Positions 22,066 to 32,600 of a stretch of 59,475 nt of DNA are shown here, one piece after another (the first letter of the stretch is position 1; each line of letters opens with the position of its first letter). The notes under the pieces are model-generated. The model did no database searches and was not told the DNA's origin. It saw nothing but the letters and a program-made list of their open reading frames with translations. The translations under genes and the position numbers were made by a program. Source of the DNA: Lingula anatina (taxonomy: Eukaryota > Brachiopoda > Lingulata > Lingulida > Lingulidae); contig NW_019775659.1 in assembly GCF_001039355.2 (NCBI RefSeq), positions 188,682 through 248,156 of the forward strand. Direction: 5' to 3'.

Positions 22066-23441
22066 ATTTAATTAAACACATATGCTCAGTATACGTGTAT
22101 TTTGATATTAATTTGTACATGCAGTTGTATGTAAACAATGTTATGTAGATTTTCATCAATGTTAATCCATCTGCAAAATCTAATAAGTTGTGTACAGTTC
22201 AGGAAAGATGATATAAGATCATGTATTATCGTGCAAGTAGTGATTTTGGTAGTTTTTGCGTAATTAAGCATAATTTACAGATACGTTAATAAAATTAATA
22301 TTTCTTCCAATTTACGTTTACATATATAGTTACATTATATTGGCTTCCCAGCCAGGGTTACCGGAGTGATCACTTTAATGTAAACCGCAGTTCACTTATC
22401 ATGGCTTTTCTCAAGATTTGGGGTACAGGCTAGCCATCTGTAATTTCCTTTAAAAAATTCAGGGTGTTGTGATCAAGGGTGTTATTAAAAGTTAAATGAA
22501 AAGATATATGAAAAATAAATTTACAATGGGGGGGGGGGGGTGCGGGGTTAAAAATCATCGTTAACGATCTCTGGCCAACGACCTTCCGCGAACAAAGTCC
22601 CTTGTACAAATACGAAAATTGCTTTCGCCTCTCGCTCGGATCGGTAACGATCTCCCGCTGACGATTTTCCGCGAACGTCCATTGCACAAAGTGTAGTGAA
22701 AACTTTCATAACGCTATCTGAAATTCTACAGTTCGTGTCAGATTTACGTAAAGTCACTCAAAGGGAATTGAAGGATGCGTAATGACCGGTTTTGCGGTTT
22801 ATTTGTTGACGCTAGCTAACTTCATGTTCTAGGTGAAGTCTCCAACTTCGGAACCCTCTCTCATACCTCGGGTTCGTCTTCGTATAGCTCTGCCAAGCGG
22901 ACTAAACGTGATCCCCTAGATATTAATTCCTAAGGCTTATATCACGAAAAAATGCATTTCATCTTTCACACTTTCACGATGGGGACATAACAATAATCTA
23001 TAATTACATATAATTTCATACATCCAATTCCATATCACATAAAACGTAATTTATTTCATAATTTTTTATACATACACATAACTGAACTATCTGCACATCA
23101 ATTTCATACACGAGGGAAAAGTGTCACCTGTGTCACCCTAAATATATCAACGTATCTACTACATGTACCGTACACAGTGTACACAAATAGTATTAAAAGT
23201 TCATACAATGACTTAATGCAATGTATATTAGACACTCGTCTAAATTATAACACATCTGGTCAATTTGTAAGTAATGATCCGTCAAGCACTTTTTCAATTA
23301 ATACTAATTTAAATATTTTTCAATCCCCGGGTACATTTTGTTGCTACCCCACTTGGATTTCCATTTGGATTTTCTTTAAAATATTGAAAACGTCTTTCTT
23401 TCCAAAGGCATTGATTTCAACAATTTAAACCAAACCGCTCT
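22066..23441. other. Array spacer after gene 3: repeated modules, no gene
   Basis: Same module order as after gene 2, including the paired 32-bp repeats (22562-22676), a G-run near 22529-22540, the tract CTAGGTGAAGTCTCCAACTT near 22830, and ACTGAACTATCTGCACATCA near 23081. No conserved open frame. Confidence 0.7.
22562..22676. repeat. Paired 32-bp CpG-containing direct repeats, copy after gene 3
   Basis: Units at 22562-22593 and 22645-22676, spaced 83 bp exactly as after gene 2. The spacer around them has diverged more than the units appear to have. Confidence 0.8.
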
Positions 23442-23757
23442 CTTGGCCTTTATTTGCTTCTGAATAAAATTGTTTACATTTTGATGTTAACTTCAAATGT
23501 CACGGTAAGTCACTTTATAAATAGCAAAACGTTTATGATTAACACGATACACACAAAGGCCCTTGTGGTTTTTATTTTTGTGGCATTCTTTACGACAAAG
23601 GACGGTGATTGAGCGACCTGAGTTTTTGACAATACAAAATCCATACGCTGTCAAAACTTCGAATAAGCAGACATAATAATCAGTATTACACTTTATATTA
23701 GTTGTTAACAGGTGCGGTCGTAATTACGTGACATATTACAGATTTGTCCTAAACCAA
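23442..23757 (+). repeat. Orphan leader copy D
   Basis: Leader module ending GATTTGTCCTAAACCAA, followed by GATGCACAGTTTTAGCC as in copy A. It has a TATA-like TTTATAAATAGCAAAACG near 23515. No Mab-21 coding sequence follows. Confidence 0.75.
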
Positions 23758-24469
23758 GATGCACAGTTTTAGCCATTTGAAGCTCAAAAGTTTACACATG
23801 CACATGTATCATGATGGTGAATTTCGGCACAAAAGAGTACATCCTGTGAAGTAGATGGAGACCGAGGACTGGAGATCACGCGGAAAAAAAGACCAAAAAA
23901 GGCTTATCGCTATGGAATGTTATGGAGTGTAGTATAGGAACATTTCTTTTGGCAAGACAAGGACAATGAAAAGATTGTACAAAAGATAGAAAATGTTAAA
24001 TTTGTCACCGAATTAAAATGTCAGCCAATGTAAAATAGTTTCCTTGCATAATAGTTATGTCGGTCATCAAGTCATTAACAATACCAATAACTCCTTCATG
24101 TGGGCAGGGTTAGATGTATTTAACTAGCAGAATCTTCAGCAGGTCAGAAAGGTGCAGCCCCTTCCCCCACCATTTGTTATCATACGATGTTTACATCTCG
24201 ACACACACCGAACCTATTGATTAACATTTACTCTGTTACCTCCCATGCTTTCTTTCCTCAGGTCTCCCCCAATCCCTCTCTTACTTGACCTGAAAGTTCA
24301 TGCACAACGACTGTTTACGCGTAGCCTATACTTATGTAAATATTTTTTCAATCCCCAGGTACATATTGTTGCTATTCCACTTGAATATCCTTTTGGATTT
24401 TCTTTTATGCATTGAAACCGCCAGATTTTCGTTCCAAATGCATTGATTTCAACAGTTTAAACCAAACTG
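23758..24469. other. Array spacer between orphan leader D and the gene-4 leader
   Basis: Colinear with about 16333-17065 (TGGAATGTTATGGAGTGTAG, ACCGAATTAAAATGTCAGCC, CTTTCCTCAGGTCTCCCCCA). No gene seen. The block at 23758-23870 contains a stop in the frame that is open at 16334-16537, so that frame is not conserved. Confidence 0.65.
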
Positions 24470-24701
24470 TCGTCATCGCCCTTACGACACACCGCACTTT
24501 ACGACAAATGGAAATTGTTCAGCGACCTGAGTTTTTGATTATACAAGATCGATGCAACGTCGAAACTTCGGATAAACAAGCACAATCTTCGGTATTTCAC
24601 GCTTTATTTTAGTTGGTAACAGGCTGCACCAGCTGCTACCATGTAAAGAATTACAGACTCTTTTACACCAGTCCTTGAATTCCAACTTCAAGTTATCACC
24701 A

Positions 24702-26654
24702 ATGACGTCTGAGGGCAACATGGGAGCTTTAAAGACCTTAAATGAAGAAGTCAACAGTGGTTTTGATAGGTTTGACTTATGCAACGAAGCAAGAGAATTG
24801 CTCTACATTAAAGCAGACATTGAGGACAGCTTGCCAAATTTTGATTTAGAATCTTTGTTTGAGAAACGGTGTGATGGTACCGCGGAGAGCTTTTCAGCAA
24901 GTTTAGATGCAAATGGGAAGATTTTTATACCTGATTGTGATATTATGATGTATGACTATACAAGCGTCGTATTCTGCAATGATCCTGAATTCATTTTCCA
25001 CCCTCAAAAGGGTACAAACCCAGCCTTTGTGCGCACATATTACTTCGATACATCAGACTCACATGCCGGTTACGGTATGCTTTCTTTCCTCAGGTCTCCC
25101 CCAATCCCTCTCTTACTTGACCTGAAAGTTCAGGCACAACGATTGTTGCTATTCCACTTGAATATCCTTTTGGATTTTCTTTTATGCATTGAAAACGCCA
25201 GATTTTCGTTCCAAATGCATTGATTTCAACCATTTAAACCAAACTGTCTTCATCGCCCTTATTTTTTCCTGAATATATATTGTTTAAACATCAAATGGCA
25301 TTGTACAGCAAAATGTTCGCGATTTAAGACGATACGCACGAAGGTCTTTGTGACCCTAAAATTTACTTCTGGTATAACAGTAATTTTCTCTAGTATGCTC
25401 GTTGCTTTCAAGAAAGAAATGTATCTCATATCTTAACATGTCACAATGGGGACATTTAAATTAGTTTATTATCAATAATTACAAATGCAATAACTCCATA
25501 CACAAAAGACGTACAACTCCATCTCACATAAAGTGTAATTTATTTCAATTTTTTTATACCTACACATAACTGAACTATCTGTACATCAATTATATACACA
25601 AGGGAAGGTGTCAACTGTGTCTCCCTAAATATATCAACATATCTACTACATGTACCGTACACAGTGTACACAAATAGTATTAAAATTCACATCATGATTT
25701 AATGCAATGCATATTAGACACTTGTCTAAATTATAACACAACTGGTCAATTTGTAAGTAATAATCCCTCATGCAATTTTTCAAACTAATTATACAAAGCT
25801 AACATAGCTTGTATAAATAATTAATAGGGCATACCCACCAAATAAACGGACAGTATTCAATATGTATGGACACGTCCAGCTTTGTATTAACTAAAAAATT
25901 CTGGAACAAAGCACATGGAGAAGACCACTTTACTTTAATCAGATACTATGCTATGGAGCCTATATAAAATAGGATGCCGCCAAGCATTTTGACAGTGCTC
26001 TCGCACTAATGGATGAAAACTTAAAACACTACGTTTCATACCCACTTGGTTCATGGGTTTCATATGTGACTGAATTCCTAATTTCATAATTTTTTATACA
26101 TACACATAATAACTGAACTATCTGTACACCAATTATATACACGGGGGCAAATATAGAAGCGGTGGGCAAATATAGAAGCTATGCTAAAACAGGAGTCCGG
26201 TAATAAAAGCGGGCGGGAATTGGCCCTCTGGGTACTGGAAAATCGCAAATTTTGCTGGCCTGTTTACTATCAACGTAATTTACTCTGCACGTTGCCTAGA
26301 CCACTACAGTACGTATTGTATGGCTTCAGAGATATTGACCAACCCTTCATTCACCCTCTTTTGTTTGGAAAATTTCTCTCGATTCTTATCGCAAACGACG
26401 AGAGCAGGCGAGAAAGTGAAGTCCTGGCGCGCATTTCAGAGTTGGAAGAGGCATGCAAACAGTGTGATTATTGTTTCGAGAAATCTATTGGATACGCTCT
26501 ACTGGGACAAAGTTGCATGATTATGAACGAGCAATCGGCTGCTGCAAAGTTTTTTATAATGTCATACCATTTGTGGCCCATCACTGAACATTGTGCGCTT
26601 TGGCTACTTTGCAAAATATATTTTGACGAATTTCTACGTACAGAAACGGTTTAA
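24702..26654 (+). pseudogene. Chimeric, broken Mab-21/cGAS-like copy (array gene 4)
   Basis: Starts at the ATG at 24702 (MTSEGNMGALKTLNEEV), preceded by a recognisable leader. The first 125 residues follow genes 1-3 through IPDCDIMMYDYTS and YYFDTSDSHAGYG (ending 25076). The GS motif is altered (RCDGTAES where the others have CGS). The frame then runs into array spacer (25077-25972), which stays open only to 25223. The remaining coding pieces are 25973-26078 (DAAKHFDSAL...) and, after a 67-bp spacer insertion, about 26146-26654 with the TPR-like end (IGYALLGQSCMIMNEQSAAA). The Mab-21 helical domain and the third catalytic acid are missing. This is a non-functional recombinant or an assembly chimera; no N lies inside it. 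A truncated N-terminal product is possible but unsupported. Confidence 0.85.
25077..25972. other. Spacer segment inserted into pseudogene 4
   Basis: About 895 bp closely matching 18316-19208. It begins ATGCTTTCTTTCCTCAGG directly after the gene-4 TACGGT and ends TATATAAAATAG directly before GATGCCGCCAAGC. It replaces roughly 390 codons of the coding region. A 4-bp microhomology (ATGC region) at the left junction suggests ectopic recombination between array units. Confidence 0.8.
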
Positions 26655-26903
26655 AAAGCGCCGTTTTAGAAAAAGACCCCAGCATCCAACATAGATATTT
26701 ACAATGTATGTCGAATGATAGGAGAGACCACCTGCACATCACTTAACTTATGCCGCGTGAATATATACATGTGCAGTTGACTGATGTGAGACATACCGAG
26801 GAATACAATAGACAGTATAATCAAAATGGATATTTTCGACTATTTTCCTTGTCTGAAAAGTAGGAAACTGCTGCAAACAAATTATTTACAAACTCCATCT
26901 CAG

Positions 26904-26936
<33 letters not shown>
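26904..26936. repeat. Poly(A) tract, 33 bp, expanded in the 3' flank of pseudogene 4
   Basis: The corresponding position after gene 3 has only CAGCAAAAAAGGGACG. The long tract is therefore an expansion of an existing short A-run, not a retroposon tail. Confidence 0.85.
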
Positions 26937-26939
<3 letters not shown>

Positions 26940-27575
26940 ACGAACTACATTTAATTAAACACATATGTTTAGTATACGTGTATTTTGATATTAATTTGTA
27001 CATACAGTTGTATGTAAACAATGTTATGTAGATTTTCATCAATGTTAATCCATCTGCAAAATCTAATGAGTTGTGTACAGTTCAGGAAAGATGATATAAG
27101 ATCATGTATTATCGTGCAAGTAGTGATTTTGGTAGTTTTTGCGTAATTAAGCAAAAAATACAGATACGTAAATAAAATTAATATTTCTTCCAATTTACGT
27201 TTACATATACAATTAAATTATATTGTTTTTCCAGCTAGGGCTACCGGAGTGATCATTTTGATGTACACCACAGTTAACTTATCAGGGCTTTTCTCAGGAT
27301 TTGGGGTACAGGCCGGCCAAAATTACCATCTGTAATTTCCTTTAAACAATTCAGGGTATTGTAATGGGGGGGGGGGGGGGATTAAAAATAAAATGAAAAA
27401 ATATAAATATATTCTAGGTTAAGTCTCCGACTTCTGAACCCTCTCCCATACCTCGGGTTCGTTTTCATATAGGTCTGCTAAGCAGTCTCTCTAAAAGTGA
27501 TCTCGTAGACAATAATTCCTAAGGCTTATATCCCGAAATGTATATCATCTTTTACCCTTTCACGATGGGGACATT

Positions 27576-27659
27576 AAACAAGGCAGCAAAGCTGTCAAAT
27601 GTACAGACAAAGAACAGAAAATAAAGATGCAAATAAGTGAAAAATTAAATTTTCACAAA
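27576..27659. repeat. Dispersed repeat next to an N, shared with 41859-41925
   Basis: Positions 27576-27611 are identical over 36 bp to 41859-41894 (CAAGGCAGCAAAGCTGTCAA...), with weaker similarity for about 30 bp more. At 27576 it interrupts a spacer module that elsewhere continues from GGGGACATTAAA, and it ends at the N at 27660. Confidence 0.75.
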
Positions 27660-27660
27660 N
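27660..27660. other. Single N at the right end of the array
   Basis: Preceded by a dispersed repeat that also occurs in a GRAF intron, so the join here is suspect. Confidence 0.7.
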
Positions 27661-28265
27661 CTGTACATAAAAATCTATAATTACATATATAATGCAATAA
27701 TTTCATACAAAAACAAAAGACAACTAATTCCATCTCACATAAAGTGTAATTTATTTCATAATTTTTTATACATACACATAATAACTGAACTATCTGTACA
27801 CCAATTATATACACAAGGGAAGGTGTCAACCGTGTCACCCTAAATATATCAACATATCTACTACATGTACCTTACACAGTGTACACAAATAGTATTAAAA
27901 ATTTATACCACGATTTAATGCAATGCATATTAGACACTAGTCTAAATTTTAACACAACTGGTCAATTTGTAAGTAATAATCTGTCATGCAATTTTTCAAT
28001 CAAACAAATTTAACCAAGCTAATGTAGCTTGTTTGAATAATTAATTAGACATACCCACCAAATTTACAGGCAGTATTTAATATATATATATATATATGGA
28101 CATGTTCAGCTTTGTATTAACATAAAAGTTTTGGGACTAACTACAGGAAGTAAACTTAATTGAATTGAAATCAGATAGCATGCTATAAAGCCTATATAAA
28201 ATAGGCATAAAGGCATGTAATTTATTAAATGAATAAATAAATTGTCCTAATTTAACCCACCCACC

Positions 28266-31200
28266 TATTTCTTGTACCAGACAGTAAAATAGTGCACAGC
28301 ATGTTTACTTTCTGGAATAAGTCTGAAAACAAATTTTGATAAAACAATTCTGACCACAGCCTAATACAAGCATATGCCAGCAAGAAGCATTTAACTTACT
28401 ATCTACATCTCATATGGGGTTCTCTTTAATACAGATACACTATTCCGTATTATGACCCTGCAAAATATATATCTATAGCAAAATCCTTGTAAGCAATTTT
28501 CTCGTCTTTTACAGGAAGTGTTAAATATGATAAAGGTTTAAAGCAAAGATTGATTCATACAGTTAAAGATGTCATTTGTAGTTGTTGGTATGATTATAAT
28601 TGTCACGATTTACTACCATCAGTGTGAATTATACCAATTAATGGAGAGCTCAGAGTCGCTTAATGGAACCACTTTTGAAGTTGTCTACAGTGTTGTAGAA
28701 GTTCTGTTTTTTTTTCAACGTTCAATGTGTAATGTTATATGTTAAGGAAGATGGATTTCTTATCAACATATGACATAAATTTCAAAATTATCAGAGACCG
28801 TTTTCTTGAAAACCACAGTTTATCTTTTGGGTAAAGTTATAGGTATTTTTTACGACCAGAAAATGTCTCTTCTGCTGAAATAATCACTCCAGTGAATATG
28901 TTAGGTGTGCAACCAGCATTACAACTGCTTCGCAAAACAATAAACAGGGATGAGACTACTGCCATTTAGTGAAAATATGGTATTGGGGCTAGGGGGCCAT
29001 CTAGGATGATGAAATTTTTGACTCCCAAAAAGTCAGAAATCCGTCAATAGTTGGAAAAATCTTATCCCTGAATAAACTGTGTTCTAACTGTACTTTTTGC
29101 TCTCTAAACACAATTACTTGTGATTATATTATTTATTCCATGATCACTATGTACTACTTGCTGATTGTGTTATGTGTTTAGTATCTACTGCTTCTTGTTC
29201 TTTTATCATTTATTGTTTCTTTTTAAATATATGTACTTCTATTGCACTATCAGCCTTCCAAATCCCTCTATCATTTAGTATATACACAGCAAATTATATG
29301 TCAAATATTTTTTGTTCTGAACAAATTACCTCTTTGGTAACTTGGTTCAAGGTTTACAATTGATATATAGACAGTTATCTACATAACATCCATGTTTCCT
29401 TAGCTGGACAATTTCTTTCCTAAGAAATCTTTCATGAACATATACTTTCAGGAACAGAACATTTTCCACTAGACATCAAATCATGCCAACAACATATTCA
29501 TTCAGAAAAGATTTCTCTTAAATTTTTTTCTGATGGTTTCTGAAACAGTTACTGTGCTGCAAGGTATCTCTTATGGATAACATTTAAATGTATTAGAGTA
29601 AAATTCCTTAATTCACAAACAACGTACTCTCACTTCAGGAAAGAAGTTTATGAGGATTTTAACTTTAATAAGTACATTAATAAAGTTGTGACAGTAATTT
29701 AAAAATGTGTAAAATTATGCCATCAAAAGATAATTCCTATGCATAAATTCCTTGCAAATTGCTGGACACCATGACGAATAATCTATATACAAACAGATTT
29801 AATCAAAATTCCACAGGTTCATAATCCTGTATATTTTCTCCCTTCTGTGCAACATAGATGCATTTGTAGCAATGAACTGGTTTAGGCTACTACAGCAACC
29901 AGAGCTAACATGCACAGTGTATTGGATAGCAACAGTAACAAACAGGTCTACCCCAAAAAACACTGTGCTCTATAAACATAGTGAAAAAAAAACAAAAAAA
30001 ACACAAAGCATAATTACATCTGATCTTTCCAAGAGACACAGCACTGGCTTATTGTACAAAAAAGTCAAATGAAACATTAAGATATTCTGTACTACCTTAC
30101 CAATCACGATTTTAGTAAAAACCCAAACTGCATCAACTCATTCTAATTGGTACTTTTTTTTGTTACATTTATAATCTTTCATGAATTTCCTGACATAGAA
30201 TTTGAAAACAGTATTGAATTATCCTTTAGATTATCTCTGAATATTAAAATACGTGTTCTCAGAAAAATAGAAAATATTCAATTGGGGAAAACTGCATCAG
30301 TGTCTACAGGAAAGCATCTATATCCTAATAACAGTTATCTAATACATTTCATTAAAATCCACCTAAAAAAGGTATCAGCTATATACTGCCAGAACATATA
30401 GCATTATCATCACCATAGCTTTTAAATAAGATACAATATATCTATTCTATTTACATTATATAATATAAACATATAACAGACCAATGATTGGCTTTTTATA
30501 TGGTAAAATATTGACAAAAACGAATCCATGTAATTTTACAATATACACACCAAAAATTACAGACACCTTGATTCTTTGCAATTTATATATCCTGCAATTT
30601 ATATATCCTATCTTCCACACATGATCTAGTTATTATATAAATATTTCTACAGCATGGACATTAACATACAGAATTATAATCACCAATAGGTTATCATCAT
30701 CATCATCTAGTGGGACGGGGTCATCTGAGCAAGATTCTTGACCAGCAGTACTCAGAGAAACACCAACAGATTGGGTTACAATTTTATATTAAGGACCCTT
30801 TGAAGGATATCATCCCAGTGTTGGGTCAAACACAAATCTTGTTGCCATAGCAGCATGTATTTCTACGTCTGTAACCATGGATATGACCATTTTGTTACCA
30901 TGGATATGACCATTGTCTTACCAAGCCTATTATAATCCTTCTAGTTGCAAAGCTTACAACCTTTGGTCATGAATCTGTGTAGAGAATTTCACATTACATC
31001 ATCTCTTAATTTAAGCAGATATACAAGCTACATCTTGAAGAGCACATCTTGAGAGTTAAATATAAGCCTCCTTTGAAATTATCAGATTATTCAACTCTGA
31101 CATAATTAAACAAAAAATCCCCACATTCAACATGTAATTTTGCAGTCAATTGTACTTTGAATCACTGTAAGTTTTTTTGAAAATCCTCCATCTAAGATTT

Positions 31201-31469
31201 TTTATGCTGGCTCTTCTGAGTTTGTCTTGACTAGTGTAACCATGGTAACATTCCTCAAAGGAAAATATGTCATGGAATCCACCCCTTGTACTTTAAGTAT
31301 ATGTTTTTTACATGACAAAATATATAAATAAGCTTCAAAACATCCTTCAACGTAGAGTAATTTTCAAAAGGAGACAAACTTTTTTCCTTTTTTAAAACCA
31401 GAGTGTTGACTTTTCTGTCCTGAAGGTGATTCATGCATTGACACAGTCTTCCATCACAGCTGCCTTTTG
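28266..31469. other. Region between the array and the GRAF stop codon; no gene recognised
   Basis: AT-rich unique sequence. The part near 31469 should be the 3'UTR of the minus-strand GRAF gene. The open frames here (for example at about 29.2 kb and 30.2 kb) lack any recognisable domain. A short direct repeat of ACCATGGATATGACCATT occurs at about 30874-30915. Confidence 0.6.
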
Positions 31470-32088
31470 TCAGTTTAAGAATTCTACATAGTTGGATGGG
31501 ACCAGGCCTGTCTTGCCATTTAGAGTGCCCTCTAGCCACCCTGGCTCTTTTGACTGACGCACTGAATGGAAGAAAAAGTTAAACGCTTATTCATATGTTG
31601 CCACATCAGACAAAATGCTGTATGTTAAGTAAAGTGACAAAAATTCTACTGTCTCAAGTTAATCAGCACTTTGAACAAAATAAGCTATTACTTTATTAAT
31701 AACAAGTTATTATTTTTTCACAAAATATAAAAATAGCAGCTCAGAATTATCAGGTGCAACATTTTTACTTGCTGACAATAAGAATCTCAATACTGGCAAA
31801 AAACCTTAAAAGGTACATGACAAAAAGAAAACAAGGTGATGGTACTTTTGTCAGGGACTTTGCCAAAAGAATTAAGCACAACTAAATTCTTTCATAGCTT
31901 GCATGAAAAGAACTACTTCTGTGTGTTATTTTCTTTGGATCTTGCATAAGGAAACAAATCACAAAAAGACCTTAAACAGACTTTGTGTGAACAGAGCTGC
32001 TTACTCACCATTATTTATAATCTGGTTTGGTTCAAAAGATAACTCCGTGTCATTCTCAGCTTCACAGGAATACAGTGTCCTTACCCTT
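31470..32088 (-). CDS. GRAF SH3-domain exons and stop
   Basis: Exon 32009-32088 encodes [20 protein letters not shown] and ends NN plus the first base of a Val codon. Exon 31470-31561 continues [20 protein letters not shown] and ends NYVEFLN with TGA at 31472-31470. The ALYDY-like TLYSCEAEN, the EPGWLEG and the P(S)NYVEFL segments are the standard SH3 ligand-binding landmarks, closest to GRAF1/2. Confidence 0.96.
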
Positions 32089-32553
32089 CTGAAACAAGAA
32101 AAACATGAAAACGTATTAAAAAGCAGACCAGTGTGTGTGTGTGTATGTGTATGTATGTGTGTGTGTGAAATTTAGGGAGCCACAACATGTTGCCCCACTT
32201 CTACATTGGCCAAAACATATTAAGATGAAATATCTAATATCTCTCTTCTTCTGTACGATATGTACTATCACGTTGCAAATGTTAACATAAACATATCTGC
32301 TCCTCTCTCTTAATATATGTCTGTACTTGCATTTGTTCTTTACAGGAATCATGCAAAGAGTTGGGTCTTTGCCTGTGTGCATTTTGTGCAATTAGACTAT
32401 CAATAATCTCTATCAATAATCTCTGCGAGGTTTACAACAATGTACCTTCTGCTGGGCACTGTGACCGTAGGTGTGGGGGGTGTGGTAGGGATGTTCCCAG
32501 TAGAGGAGCTCCTGAAAAATATGAAGTCAGTGAAATTATTAATTTTTGGCAAA

Positions 32554-32600
<47 letters not shown>

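Larger units (their letters stand above)
26655..28265. repeat. Right end of the array: 3' flank and spacer modules after pseudogene 4
   Basis: The shared 3' flank (26690-26945) has an expanded A33 tract. The CCGGAGTGATCA segment follows near 27244, then a deletion that removes the paired 32-bp repeats seen after genes 2 and 3. The AACTGAACTATCTGTACACC and TATATAAAATAGGCATAAA modules follow. Similarity to 19190-19270 ends at TAATTTAACCCACCC near 28263, taken as the array boundary. An N lies at 27660. Confidence 0.7.

Noticed and set aside
26904-26936. Poly(A) as a retroposon tail
   Set aside because: The gene-3 flank has a short A-run at the same place, so this is a slippage expansion.
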